Source of the DNA: Maylandia zebra
Lineage: Eukaryota > Chordata > Actinopteri > Cichliformes > Cichlidae
Direction of reading: 5' to 3'
Length of the DNA stretch: 64,000 nt
NCBI RefSeq assembly: GCF_041146795.1
Contig: NC_135168.1
Span: 15,614,131 to 15,678,130, forward strand
The translations under genes were made by a program, and so were the position numbers. Shown here in pieces: positions 1 to 9,861 of the stretch (within the stretch, counting starts at the first letter, position 1; each line of letters begins with the position of its first letter). The notes under the pieces are model-generated. The model had not been told where the DNA came from and did not search any database. It saw only the letters and a list, made by a program, of their open reading frames with translations.

Positions 1-480
1 TTAGATGGGACTCGCTCCTTCTGGGGATTCTTGGGGACAGGATTGTCCGGCCTTCAGTTAGCCATTCTGGTTGTATTTCATCCATGAGCAGCTGGTTCAT
101 TTGTGGTGCCAGAGTGCAGTTACTTTCTCTAACCAGTAGGCGGAATCATGTCAGGGCCTGATGCCGTCCAACTCTTCATACTTAAGACTGTGTCTTAAAT
201 GTCTACCACTATGATAGTTACAGGATCCTGTTTAGGTACTTGTTCTCATGTTGTTCACCTACCGCTGAGAGTACACCTTAGATGATTTATTGGAGAACAT
301 CTGGTTTATTTTCCTAGCTTCAATTTCTCAGGTTCAATTGGCAGGTTTAGGCTGAAAGTCTTTGCTTGGCAGTTTCCAAGCCCTTAGGTATGTGAGTTAC
401 TATCATAAGGGGTAGTGGATAGTGGATAGTTTTTAATCCACATAATTTCCTTAGGGATTAATAAAGTATTCTGATTCTGA
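1..480 (+). mobile_element. LINE 3'-end remnant
   Basis: The last 50 bases (about 433-480) read as a teleost LINE 3' terminus: a stretch resembling aatttcc-ttagggattaataaagtat, followed by a short TTCTGA-type tail. That ending is common on non-LTR elements of fish. Upstream to base 1 I find no reading frame that survives, so this is at best a decayed 3' untranslated piece, truncated by the window edge. The family is not assigned. Confidence 0.4.
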
Positions 481-525
481 TTTTCATGCATTCAGCAGCT
501 TTATGGTCATCAATTCTGCCACATT

Positions 526-575
526 ACTTGTAACAAGTTGTTTTCCGTTTTTCAGGAAAACAACTTGTTACAAGT
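526..575. repeat. perfect 21-bp inverted repeat with 8-base loop
   Basis: Arm 526-546 is the exact reverse complement of arm 555-575, with loop 547-554. It lies outside the transposon that starts at 1129 and outside any gene I can support. It could be the core of a tiny palindromic MITE or a foldback scar. I see no terminal duplication that would decide this. Confidence 0.7.
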
Positions 576-1135
576 ACAAGTAACTCTTACACCTGCATTG
601 TGGGTGTTGTGATGTCTAAGTCTGGTGAAACAACGTTTGATGTAAATGTAAAATTATATGTTTGATGTGATGCACTGCTTTTAGAAAACAAGGAATCACA
701 TTCAACTTGCTGAATTTGTCTGTACAAAACCTTTAGTACAATTTTTCTTCCACACAATTCAAAAATTCTTACAGAATTGTTTGTATTCGTGAAAGAACAA
801 ATGGTAAACTTTTTTAAAATAAACTTTCAACCAAATCATTTTCTTGAACAAGATGATTATAAATTGGCCAATCTCACCAGAAAGAAGCAGTTCAATTGCA
901 AATTCCCCAGTAACTTAAAAATGTTTCATAAGTAGTGGGGAATTTGCCATCTTCTCTATGGGACCATGGATGAATGTGCTAAAAGTCCAAGCAAAACTGC
1001 AATATCATCAGCACACTATCTAAAGCCTGTGAAAGAGCACAGTTTGCATATCAGTGATGAAATTCTATAACTTCCATGAGAAAGTATCAGCTTTGTTGTT
1101 TATAGGTGAGAGTTCTACTACTAAGATACACTGTT

Positions 1136-1136
<1 letters not shown>

Positions 1137-1166
<30 letters not shown>
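1137..1166. repeat. poly(A) tract, about 30 bases
   Basis: A homopolymer A run starts 8 bases inside the left end of the CMC transposon. The right end has only six A (as T on the plus strand) at the same place, so the run is probably a slippage expansion of the terminal repeat. Confidence 0.85.
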
Positions 1167-1167
<1 letters not shown>

Positions 1168-1172
1168 GTGCT

Positions 1173-1226
1173 GTTTTTACAGGAAAACCCTGGCAGCTGG
1201 GGTTACCAGGGACTTCCTGTAAAAAC
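1173..1226. repeat. subterminal stem-loop of the CMC transposon
   Basis: The 13-base arm 1173-1185 is the exact reverse complement of 1214-1226. A second, inner pair (1188-1193 with 1206-1211) extends the stem. The arms contain the TTTTTACAG word that recurs elsewhere in both subterminal zones, which makes this a plausible transposase or accessory-protein binding array. Confidence 0.65.
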
Positions 1227-2165
1227 GCTTTACAGATGCAACTTGTAAATTGATTTACAGTGAATGAATCTCAGATTAAAACTTAAATCTACAGGAAAAA
1301 GAAGTTAATTTCACACAGATGTAAAAGATACAGGAAAGTGTATTTATATATCACAAGTAATAAATGCTTTTTGTGGATCCATAAACTGCAAAATTAACAG
1401 GGAAATATCGTACAAAGAACTAATTTAAAATGGTAGAACTACAGTGAAACTGTGCATATTAAATGGAGCTGCTCTGTAAATTATACATAAAATCTATGCT
1501 GAATATTATATGTTTTAATGTAAAATTTTAACCATAACCCAGCAAATTTCTTACTGCTACGCCTACACCCAAACATGCAAAAATACATCTTGAGAAAACA
1601 CAAGAGAGGAAAATATCACTTTTGGGAAATTTATTTTGCAGCCACATTAGCAAAATGACAGCAAATGGATCCATTTTTCCAACTAACACAATATGCAAGG
1701 CACACAGCAACTACACAATTCAATCAAAATATAGGCTATAAAAGCTGTGGAACATTCCTGCAAAGTAAGAACCATGTTCATGAAACAAGCATTTGTTAGA
1801 CCCTCCACCAGAAAAAGTTAACTAACCTGTTAAGACTTTAAAACAAAAAACACATATTGTGTCAAAAATGATCATAATCACCGTGCAACGCAACACGCAC
1901 CCTGCTGTCACCACAACCATGGCCCTGGTCAGAAAACATCAGCAAAACCACGTGGTGAAACAAACCTACACATGTGGTCTAGAAACACTGCAGTAGCAGC
2001 ATGTTGTTTTTTTCTTTTCTTATGTAAATAAAGAACATTCCTACAAAGAAAGAACATCTTCATGAATTGGCTTCATGCATTCGACCAGTAAAAGGTTCCA
2101 GTACACATTGTGGAACAAAATTAACAAACTAAAACTAACAGTCCACAGAGAGTCAAGATTTAGGC

Positions 2166-4489
2166 TTAGCGCCACTCGTGGTCGGCGAGATCCTGAATCA
2201 GGGTGAGGACTCGAGGGTTCACACTGAGACGACGCTTTGAGTTTTTGTTCTCTACTTTGGTTCCTTTTTCTGGGTTTATGGAGAAGAAACACCTGTAGAA
2301 TAACAATCATATAAAAGTTTATTAAGCATTTTTATAATTGATCAGTTAAAATACACGTACAAAGTAAGTAAAAATTAAGTATATACATATATATACACAC
2401 ACAGTCATGGCCATGACCACGTTCAAGACAAAGTATAACCAAAATGCTGTGGGGAAGTGAACAATGCATGGTCAAAAGTATTGGCACCCTTCACGAGTGT
2501 CTTCTGCAGTGATATGTCACACTTTAGCATTGTTAAAATCCAAAGCAAAGGTTATAGGTAGTCAGACGTCAGTTGACGCTTGGTCTAGCCCTGAGTCTCG
2601 GCCAGGCTTGGACCCGGATTCAGACTGTTAATGTATTTAAAAAAAAACAAACAAAAAAAAAAACAACAACAACAAAAAACAGAAAAAAAACAACTGAAAC
2701 CGGCTCCAAAGCCGACCGAGACTCAGAGCCAGACCTGGACTCGAACCACATCAAAGCCAGACTCCAGATCCCAGAGTCTCAGTTATGAGAAATAACAAAG
2801 CCATATTTGTTCACCTCTGAAGAAACTCTAAAGTGGAAGCCAGCTCAGATGGATAATGGATGTTGAAATTGTAGTAGCTCCCGAACATGAGGCACAGTGC
2901 AGAAATGAAGGAGGATATGTTTGTGCTGACGAGGTTCCGATCAACACTCAGCATGTATCTTCTTGAGGAATAGCAGGACTGTCCTGTGAACAAATTATTT
3001 AACAGGTTATATCAATAAACACGGCAGTCACATGACATTCTATAAAAAGTGCACTTAAAAAAAAAAAAAAAAAAAAAAGAGAGCTATGAAACAGACTTAC
3101 CACACACGATAATAGTGGGTGTCAGAGGCACTTGCTCCAGTTGTACCTCATCTGCCAGACATGTATCTTCAACACAGAGAAGCATGGACTCCTCCTTCTC
3201 TTCAAAGTAGCTGAGCAGAAGCAGGACCATCTCTTTCACATCATCTGAGCAGCCACTCTGCGGTCCCCGCATCCTCTGAAGCCTTGCATAAGTCTGAAGG
3301 AACACCTTGCTTTTGCTGACAGCAACTGTGGTCAAGTAGTCCAGTAGCCTTTTCCCCTTCAAATCCAAATTACGTGTGAATGTCTCTTTGAGGTCAATCC
3401 CAGTAAGTTCCTTGAAGTGGACAGACATGCCAAGTTCATCAAACCAAAACGGCCACTCCTCCCTAAGGCATTTGATACTTTTCCCCTGATTGACATGCAG
3501 ACGTTGTGTGTAGTAAGTGGACTTCATTAGACTTTTTACCTCTTCTGGATTGGTGTCAGCTTGCTGGAACATCACCTTGAGTTTTTCCATCTTTTGCTGT
3601 TGGCTCTCTGGAGTTTCTTCAAGAGGCAGAAATTCTACATTCCATTTAATGCACCCGTATGTATCCTGCATGGCTGCTCTTTCTTCTAAAGGGATCTCGT
3701 CTGTGTGGTCTGAGTCAGTCTGATGTTTTCTTTTTCTTATTTTGGGTGTTGAAGTGCGCCTTACATTTTCAATTCTGTTCTGCAACTGTTTGACAAGTGA
3801 AAGGTAGCCTGCGCCAACAATCTCACCCTCTATTAAATCTTGCAGAGAATTGGGATATTTTGCCACCATTTTTCTTGCAACGTCAATTGAATGTTTTCTA
3901 CCTACATGAGGGCATTTTTCCATCATCTCAGTCACAACAATCCGGACCATTTGCCTCCTCAGTTTTGGGCGAGGCCTTTTCCCCCTCTCAAGAAAATGCA
4001 TCACTTCTGCAGGAAGTTTACTCCATGGAATTTCAAAGTTGTCATCCCATTGTGTGTCACATCCTGGGCTGCTGGAAGAGGTCGACGATAGACTTTGGGG
4101 TGAAAGTGAGAGCAATGACAGCGACTGGGTTGATGAGGCTTCCACAGATGATAGCGAGCTGTTCTCTGGAGTTTGGTCTTTAAATTACAAAACAAATACA
4201 ATTATGATTCACACTGTATGTCTGTTCATGACCATCTCTGCTTTTGAGTTTGAATAGTTGTTTGTTGTTTTTACTTACATTTCTGTTTCCAAGCAGAAAG
4301 AAGCTTTCTTGCTTGTACAGGTCTTAATGCTGTCATCAAATCTGCCTCCGTTACGAAGCGTAGATCATCACTTGTCTCAACTCCAATGGACTGCAAGTGC
4401 TCCTCCAGGATGTTTTTGTTCACAGCTTGAAGTTCTGGTAGGACTTCCGTGATGGCGACATCTAGGAAGGTTCGCTCTGAGTCACTCAT
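2166..4489 (-). CDS. SAM-domain protein (SAMD3-like), transposon-encoded, 4 exons
   Basis: Joined exons on the minus strand: 4489-4279, 4177-3101, 2983-2815, 2292-2166 (211+1077+169+127 = 1584 nt, 527 aa). Every junction is GT-AG and in phase. Residues 1 to about 70 form a SAM domain beginning MSDSERTF and including the LEEHLQSIGVET helix. Exon 2 starts with a Ser-rich linker, then a Pro/Arg/Lys-rich stretch (PWSKLPAEVMHFL...) and a long helical central part. The C terminus ends in SVNPRVLTLIQDLADHEWR. I recognise this as the type annotated in fish as sterile alpha motif domain-containing protein 3-like. SAM domains usually mediate protein-protein or nucleic-acid contacts. The start was chosen at the ATG just after a TTCTTCAG acceptor (about 4499), so a 5' untranslated exon probably lies upstream, perhaps shared with the transposase. 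The gene lies wholly inside the transposon; an accessory role like plant TNPA is inference. Confidence 0.72.
2402..2520. repeat. Tc1-TIR-like fragment inside intron 3 of the SAM gene
   Basis: Positions 2402-2415 (cagtcatggccatg) and 2469-2493 (tggtcaaaagtattggcacccttc) resemble the ends of fish Tc1 elements that read cagtcatggccaaaag...ttggcaccc. Only these end-like pieces remain. The fragment sits in the 2814-2293 intron, so it need not affect the protein. Confidence 0.4.
2581..2742. repeat. imperfect inverted repeat around an A-rich spacer
   Basis: About 25 bases at 2581-2606 (containing CTGAGTCTCGG) pair imperfectly with 2713-2742 (containing CCGAGACTCAG). Between them lies an A-rich run (2640-2698). 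It is in the third intron of the SAM-domain gene and could be a small MITE, but no target duplication was identified. Confidence 0.45.
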
Positions 4490-4634
4490 ACTTGCACTGA
4501 AGAAGAAATGCCACATCCAAACAAAATAGAAAATCACATACAGTTCATACACTTGATGGAGCAGGGTGTGGATTACGTGACACTTATATTAATGTTAAAC
4601 TATTTACAGTGAGAAGTGAGCTATTAGTTGGACA

Positions 4635-7277
4635 TTATTTTGCCACAATACTATGCTTTAGTGGAATGACTCTGTATTCTTGAAGAATGTATGATACCAA
4701 AGGATAGAAATCAGGCAGGTCATTAATGTTGATACACTGTAACCCAAGACTGTCCTTTGTCACAGAATACAGATGGTATTCTGAGAGGAAGATGCCTTTG
4801 TGGATATCCATTAGAACATACACAGATGTGTCATTTTGAATCAAGATGAGTAGAAGTTCACCAAACTCCATACACTCGTCATTTCTGTACACAAGAAACT
4901 GTCCCTTTTTATATGCAGTGCCCTTGTACTGAATGTCTGTGGTAACTGTGGTATTGCTTTCTGAAAAAGCTAACTCCCTGACCGCATGCTGAATAGTGTC
5001 ACTGTAGAGGTTGGGATAAAACGCACAGCTCTCCTTGACTTGCAGCAGTTCACGGCATTCTTGCCCTGCTAAAAGATAAGCCTGATACATCTGATGACGT
5101 GTTGACAAAGTTTGACAAATATTTTTGAAGCTTTTCAAGTGTCTGGCACATCTTTTGAAGTAACTGTGTTTACATTCAAACCTAAGCGTCCATAACCTCA
5201 TCAATGGACCAAATTTCAACAACAGTGCTGAATAATGGCGCAAATAGTGGTGCTTGGGTTTTAGTTTAATTCCAGGAAACAACATCTCTCTCATCTCCAA
5301 ATATTCTTGGATCAAAATGTCAGCGAATGCTATCTGGGACAAGGAAATGCTCTGAGCACAAATAAGATCCACAATGTCTTTCAACTGGAGAGCTAACTGC
5401 CATACTTCATCCTCATGATTTTGTACTTTGTCACCAATCAAAACTGGCAGCAATCTCAAAAGGTTCCAGTTTTGAACGGCTTGCCCTGATAATTTGGATC
5501 CGTCAGGTTTGACAGTACATGGCTTTGTAAGTGCTTCGGATCCTTTATATTTAAACTGTTTAATGCGTCTGTTTAAAAGGGAGTATGTGAACCATTTTTT
5601 ATTTTTTATAATGTTCTTCAGGTACAGTGCTAGATCATATGACACAACTCCTTCAAAGAGGTCATGACCTAGACAAGGTGGGAGACCAGGCTGGGATACG
5701 TGAAAAGACTGAAGGGTATTGAAGATGGAGTTTACCTTTATTCCTCTGACGTCTTGGATAGTTTCAGACTGGAGATCAGCAACAGCCGCGTCATATGTCT
5801 CTGGAGTGCGTGGAGGACCACAGGCATTCGGATCAGCATAAAACTCACTTCGTGTTACTTCACAGTACCTGCAAAAATATTGAGAGCAGCTGAAGTTTTC
5901 TGTAAACCCTCCTATGCAATGAGAACCCAAGTTGTCCCCAGCAATACAGTAAAGACCCCCTTTTACAGTTTCTCCATCTACATCTATTCCATCTGTCTCC
6001 AAAGATTTCAGATCTGCCAACAACTCTGAGAAAACTTTGGCTATTCCAAAACGCTTGAAGTCATTCTCAACACACAACAAGACTAAAAACATGTTATCTG
6101 TATTTGAACGCAAATGAATGGGTAAATTTGCTAATGACAGATAGACTGCAAGAAGTTTGTGCGTCTTTTTAGCAGAACCCAGGGGATTCACTACCTCAAA
6201 TGAATCTTGGTACAAAATCAGTTTGAGGCTTTCAGGGTTTTCATTAAAGAACTGGTGACATTTGAAAATTTTGCCATCATATAAATCCTTAAAAATTTCT
6301 ACATCAGGACCCCCAAACTGTTGTGACTGTGTATTCCTCCATAACTGTGACTCTAAAAAGCTCTTCAGGGTTTCTCCAACTGGTATGTAGTAAGCACATT
6401 TTTCTGTCATGTTTTCATCCATTCCCAATGGCACTTTCTTGGGTTCTGTGTATTTAAACATTTTTTTGAATGTTTGATTTCTGGTGTGTGTTGTTCCTAG
6501 TTGTCCCTGATGGCAAGCAGAGAACAAATCTGACTCTTTAATGCAGTCACAGATTTTAGTGACTGCTTCATCTGATAGGTTCATTTCATTTTTTAGTAAA
6601 CAACTTACCTTATTAATTGTGTAGGCTTGACCCAATTCGTGCACATTCTGCATTTCCTCAGCAATACTCTGTATAGTAGAGGCAGGAATTAGCAGCTGTC
6701 CTTGCAGTTTAAGGTAAAAGAGACACATGTTTCTGAGATAAGAATGACTATCCTTCTCTGGCATATCACTGGCTGAACTAGCAGATGCCATGGTTTCATG
6801 TGTGTTTTCTGAATATTCTGTACTGTCATTTGGGGGCTGAGGACGAGATTCCTTGTACATGTCATCAATACCATCTGGAGAACAAGCTTTATGCTTCCTA
6901 CACATGTGAGAAGTAAATGATGACTTTTTTGTAAACATATGCTTACAACCACTTACTGGACATGACACAGACCTGCCCTCTGCAATATGATCGTTTAAGT
7001 GAGACACTAGCTCTTTCACTGTTTGAGAATGGCGGGCACATAATGAAACCGCACATTTTAAATCTGCAACAAGAGCTTTAGGAGTAGCTTGAAGTGCAGG
7101 TGCATTGTGCACACGATAAAAATGCCCCTTGAAAGCAGAGTACGTGGTGAATGTTTGGCTGCAATTGGCGCCAACACATTTAAAAATACAACAAGGCTCA
7201 TTCTTATGCACTCTGCAATGTAGTACATAGCCTCTTAATGTGACCAATACCTTTTTACAAAAGACGCAGATGATCAT
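4635..7277 (-). CDS. CMC/tnp2-like transposase with N-terminal C2H2 zinc fingers, 880 aa
   Basis: A single uninterrupted frame of 880 residues. Residues 1-130 hold about four C2H2-type fingers: C4/C7/H20/H24, then 29-57, 74-97 and 106-129. A low-complexity linker follows (about 140-180). The transposase core shows YQDSFEVVNPLG (D358), IAGDNLGSH (D448), a CRYC CxxC motif at 469-472, LGHDLFEG (HD 538-539) and LRFECKHSYFK (E700). That order matches what I remember of the CMC DDE transposases (tnp2 plus the DUF4218-like C-terminal half), giving D358/D448/E700 as a candidate catalytic triad. It would bind the element ends and cut and paste them in the nucleus. A 5' untranslated exon ending at 7408 (donor CG|GTAAGT) probably splices to an acceptor a few tens of bases above the ATG. 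No frameshift or stop is seen, so it may be active or recently so. Confidence 0.75.
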   Translation of the reverse strand: MIICVFCKKVLVTLRGYVLHCRVHKNEPCCIFKCVGANCSQTFTTYSAFKGHFYRVHNAPALQATPKALVADLKCAVSLCARHSQTVKELVSHLNDHIAEGRSVSCPVSGCKHMFTKKSSFTSHMCRKHKACSPDGIDDMYKESRPQPPNDSTEYSENTHETMASASSASDMPEKDSHSYLRNMCLFYLKLQGQLLIPASTIQSIAEEMQNVHELGQAYTINKVSCLLKNEMNLSDEAVTKICDCIKESDLFSACHQGQLGTTHTRNQTFKKMFKYTEPKKVPLGMDENMTEKCAYYIPVGETLKSFLESQLWRNTQSQQFGGPDVEIFKDLYDGKIFKCHQFFNENPESLKLILYQDSFEVVNPLGSAKKTHKLLAVYLSLANLPIHLRSNTDNMFLVLLCVENDFKRFGIAKVFSELLADLKSLETDGIDVDGETVKGGLYCIAGDNLGSHCIGGFTENFSCSQYFCRYCEVTRSEFYADPNACGPPRTPETYDAAVADLQSETIQDVRGIKVNSIFNTLQSFHVSQPGLPPCLGHDLFEGVVSYDLALYLKNIIKNKKWFTYSLLNRRIKQFKYKGSEALTKPCTVKPDGSKLSGQAVQNWNLLRLLPVLIGDKVQNHEDEVWQLALQLKDIVDLICAQSISLSQIAFADILIQEYLEMREMLFPGIKLKPKHHYLRHYSALLLKFGPLMRLWTLRFECKHSYFKRCARHLKSFKNICQTLSTRHQMYQAYLLAGQECRELLQVKESCAFYPNLYSDTIQHAVRELAFSESNTTVTTDIQYKGTAYKKGQFLVYRNDECMEFGELLLILIQNDTSVYVLMDIHKGIFLSEYHLYSVTKDSLGLQCININDLPDFYPLVSYILQEYRVIPLKHSIVAK

Positions 7278-7563
7278 TTTTAGTATTTCAAAAGTTTGCC
7301 TGTGCTTTTCAGCTGAACTAGCATGCTAGCGCTAGGTTATGAGCATTGGTCTAAATATCAACTGGTGCTTTTATCTCGAAAAAACGTCGCCAAGATATTG
7401 AACTTACCGTGCAGACTTTCTGACGAACAAACACAGATCCTCAAAAAACACTTGAAATCGTATGTTTGTAATTTGTCCTAACAACGTAGTTGCTGAAAGT
7501 TCGACGTTTTCTTCTCTAGTGCTGGCTCGTTAGCTAAGTTCGTGAACTAGGCGCTCTTCTCCT

Positions 7564-7587
7564 CCCGCCCTCACGTCATTATCCAAT
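7564..7587 (-). promoter_or_regulatory. putative promoter of the transposon genes (CCAAT, CRE-like, GC box)
   Basis: Read on the minus strand, an inverted CCAAT box (ATTGG, 7587-7583) is followed by TGACGTGA (7578-7571, CRE-like) and GGGCGGG (7570-7564). The cluster lies about 290 bases upstream of the transposase ATG and about 160 upstream of a consensus splice donor at 7408/7407. The tight arrangement of NF-Y, CREB/ATF and Sp1-type sites is a common TATA-less vertebrate promoter layout. Its function is inferred. Confidence 0.5.
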
Positions 7588-8414
7588 CAGAGACGAGCTT
7601 CAGATGCACATTCAAAATTAGGCGCGCTCAGTGCAACGTGAGTGGCCTGAAGTAGCTTACAGCTCTGTGGAGATGAGGCACCATAGAGATCCTATGGGAG
7701 GCACTGTAAGTTTGTTTAGCCTGTAATAATGAGACATTGCTGACCTAACCCAAAAAAGTATTCTAGTCTAAGTATCACATTGCAATTAAAAGAAACATAA
7801 AGAATACAAGCATTATGACAGAAGCATTACTTAGTCGTTAAATAATAATTTCTTATTGGTTACCCTACAATAGGCTGCAAATAGCCCGAATGATTTAAGA
7901 AAAAAACATGATGTAAACAATTTTAATTGTATATTTTTATATAGCCTATAAATGGAGAGGCAACCTCTCAGGTTCACAATGACATCTTCTGTGAAAACAT
8001 TTTTATTAGTCCTATCCATGACTTTGCATCATTTCATGAATCATGTTAAAAGTAGGCCCAGTACATCCATGCAATTGTAAAGTGACTTATAGGTCATGTG
8101 TTTTTAAGAAAAACTGACTAAAACTGTGATTTTTACAGTATTTGCATGTCAAATTAACATGATTGTTTGGTTATGAGTATTACGGTGTTTCACTGTTTTT
8201 ATTCACAGTATTTGTAGTTTTAACCAATAAATTTGATTATAATCACACATTCATGTTGTAAATATAACAGGAACATTCTGTTTAAAGGTTTACAATAATT
8301 CACTGTGATCGAAACAGGAAAGTTGTGTTTTGGGGTTTACTATACATTTCTGTAGGGGTTTTACATGGTTTTTATGTCAATTTCACTGCCCTTTTTTACA
8401 GTGTAGTTCACCCC

Positions 8415-8424
8415 ATCACCCCAC
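8415..8424 (+). promoter_or_regulatory. SRE-1-like SREBP site upstream of elovl6
   Basis: ATCACCCCAC occurs exactly here, identical to the classical sterol regulatory element of the LDL receptor promoter. ELOVL6 is a well-established SREBP-1c target, so the site is plausible. It is about 1.44 kb upstream of the elovl6 start codon and only 12 bases outside the right end of the CMC transposon, farther than most proximal SREs. Chance occurrence of a given 10-mer in a 1.5-kb upstream region is roughly 0.3 percent on both strands. Confidence 0.35.
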
Positions 8425-8664
8425 CTATTTACCTTACCAGATATAGAAATTGCTTGTACCTGGATAAGCAGATAAGGCAGCTATTACAAAATCCTTTCTA
8501 AATGTTGGGAAACAGCTACTGGCCTAGTGATTGCAGAATAAAGTGACACGTCATTCATGCTAAAGTAATAAAAATTTCATTGAATATAAAATAATGTTTA
8601 ATTTTAAACAAAATGAAAATGTTTGCTATGACAAAAATTTGACGAAAAGAAGTACGAGACTGTA

Positions 8665-9475
8665 GGTAAAGTAAAGTAAAGTTTATTTATATAGCACCTT
8701 TCACAGACATATGTCACAAAGTGCTTTACAAGGTAAAAACATAATACAGTCATAAAATACACCATGAAAACCCTGGTCTAATTAAAAGCTTTTTGAAATA
8801 AAAATGTCTTTAGCTGCTTTTTGAAGGTCTCCAAACCCCGTAGAAATAGGGGAAGTGCATTCCACAATTTGGGTGCAACGGCTTGGAAAGATCGGTCCCC
8901 TCGGATTTTAAAACGACTGTGGGGGACCACTAAAAGGTTTTAGTTTGCTGACCTCAGGTTACGAGTGGAGGTATGTGTATGAATCAGATCAGCAATGTAG
9001 GGGGGGGAGGCGTCTCTGTAATGCTCTAAAAGTTAAAACTAGAATTTTAAAATGGAACCTGAATCTGATTGGTAGCCAGTGCAGCGACTTTAAAACAGGG
9101 GTCATATGAGCACCCTTGTTTGAGCGGGTCAGTAGCCTCGCTGCAGAGTTTTGAACAACCTGTAGGCGGGCTAGCCCTTTCATGTTTAGACAAGTAAACA
9201 GGCTGTTACAGTGGTCAAGTCTTGCAGAGATAAAAGCATGCATTATCATCTCGAGTTCACTTGTTGACACGATGGATCTAAGTTTAGAAATGTTCCTCAA
9301 GTGAAAAAAACAGGTTCTTACTGTCTGATTTAAATGTCCCTCCAAAGAAAAAGCTTCATCAAAAATGACACCCAAGTTTCTAAGGTTATGTTTCTGTGAG
9401 GAACCTAAGTCACCCAGTTTCTGTTTTGGCAGGTTTAGCTGTAAGCAGTTATTGTTCAACCATTGTTTAATGTTG
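8665..9475 (-). pseudogene. L2-type LINE, 5'-truncated reverse-transcriptase C-terminal fragment
   Basis: The minus-strand frame 9459-8989 reads as the region after the RT catalytic core of L2/CR1-clade LINEs: LGVIFDEAFSLEGH, ARLDHCNSLF, ARLQVVQNSAARLLT, LKSLHWLPIRFRFHFKIL. The frame shifts at an 8-base G run (9000-9007) and continues as YIADLIH, NLRSANLKPLVVP, GDRSFQAVAPKLWNALPL. The 3' end carries the usual tatatagcacctttcacagac sequence and a GTAAA-type tail (8665-8683). It is 5'-truncated near 9475, the typical product of incomplete target-primed reverse transcription. It lies between the SRE-like site and the elovl6 promoter. Confidence 0.8.
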
Positions 9476-9639
9476 GTTAAACAGACTGCTTACACAAGAC
9501 ACAATATAATCCTATAAACTGGGCTTCAATATTACCCACATGTTCTGTGTTCTTATTTATTGACAATGACCATAGAATAAAATATGAAGGCATCAAATTG
9601 AACTTTCAAGGGAGTAATATGACGGCTTTAGGACCCTAA

Positions 9640-9861
9640 CGTCACCCTTCTTCAGGAAGAGGGCGTCGGCTCGGTAGCCGGTGGAGGAGGAAGGTGCTGT
9701 GACTGGCGAGCTGCTCGCGCAGTGACGCGTACAACCGCGAGGTCAGGACATTGGCGCGAGCGATGCGAGTCAGGGGCTGCGAGGAAACAGACTAGAGAGA
9801 AACACCTCAGCCGGGTATCGTCTTGTTTCAGCGGTGTGAAAAGAAACACAGTGCAGTGAGC
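9640..9861 (+). promoter_or_regulatory. CpG-rich elovl6 promoter and 5'UTR
   Basis: This is the most CpG-dense stretch of the window, with repeated GCG/CGC words and little AT. It ends at the elovl6 start codon (9862). A CRE-like TAACGTCAC occurs at about 9638-9646. I see no TATA box at a fitting distance, so initiation from a CpG-island-type promoter is likely. The exact transcription start cannot be placed. Confidence 0.5.

Larger units (their letters stand above)
1129..8403 (-). mobile_element. CMC-type (CACTA-like) DNA transposon, two-gene, apparently intact
   Basis: Both ends carry CACTG pointing inward: CACTGTTCAAAA from 1129, and CACTGTAAAAAAGGG read on the minus strand from 8403. Each end is flanked by TA (1127-1128 and 8404-8405), which fits a 2-bp target duplication. 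Subterminal zones at both ends are crowded with TTTACAG/CTGTAAA words, and 1173-1226 forms a stem-loop with 13-bp arms, both typical of CACTA-type ends. Inside are two minus-strand genes, a tnp2-like transposase (7277-4635) and a spliced SAM-domain gene (4489-2166), with one likely promoter near 7564-7587. Known: CMC groups CACTA, Mirage and Chapaev, with GDxx, CxxC, HD and E motifs in the transposase. Inferred: the TA duplication could also suit a Mirage-like member. TA alone matches by chance 1 time in 16, so the boundary rests mainly on the ends and subterminal repeats. Confidence 0.75.

Noticed and set aside
1054-1248. Small frame across the poly(A) run
   Set aside because: It crosses the CMC element boundary and encodes mostly polylysine; no support.
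3517-4257. Several plus-strand frames over the SAM gene
   Set aside because: Shadows of the spliced minus-strand gene, whose exon phases and C terminus fit a known family.
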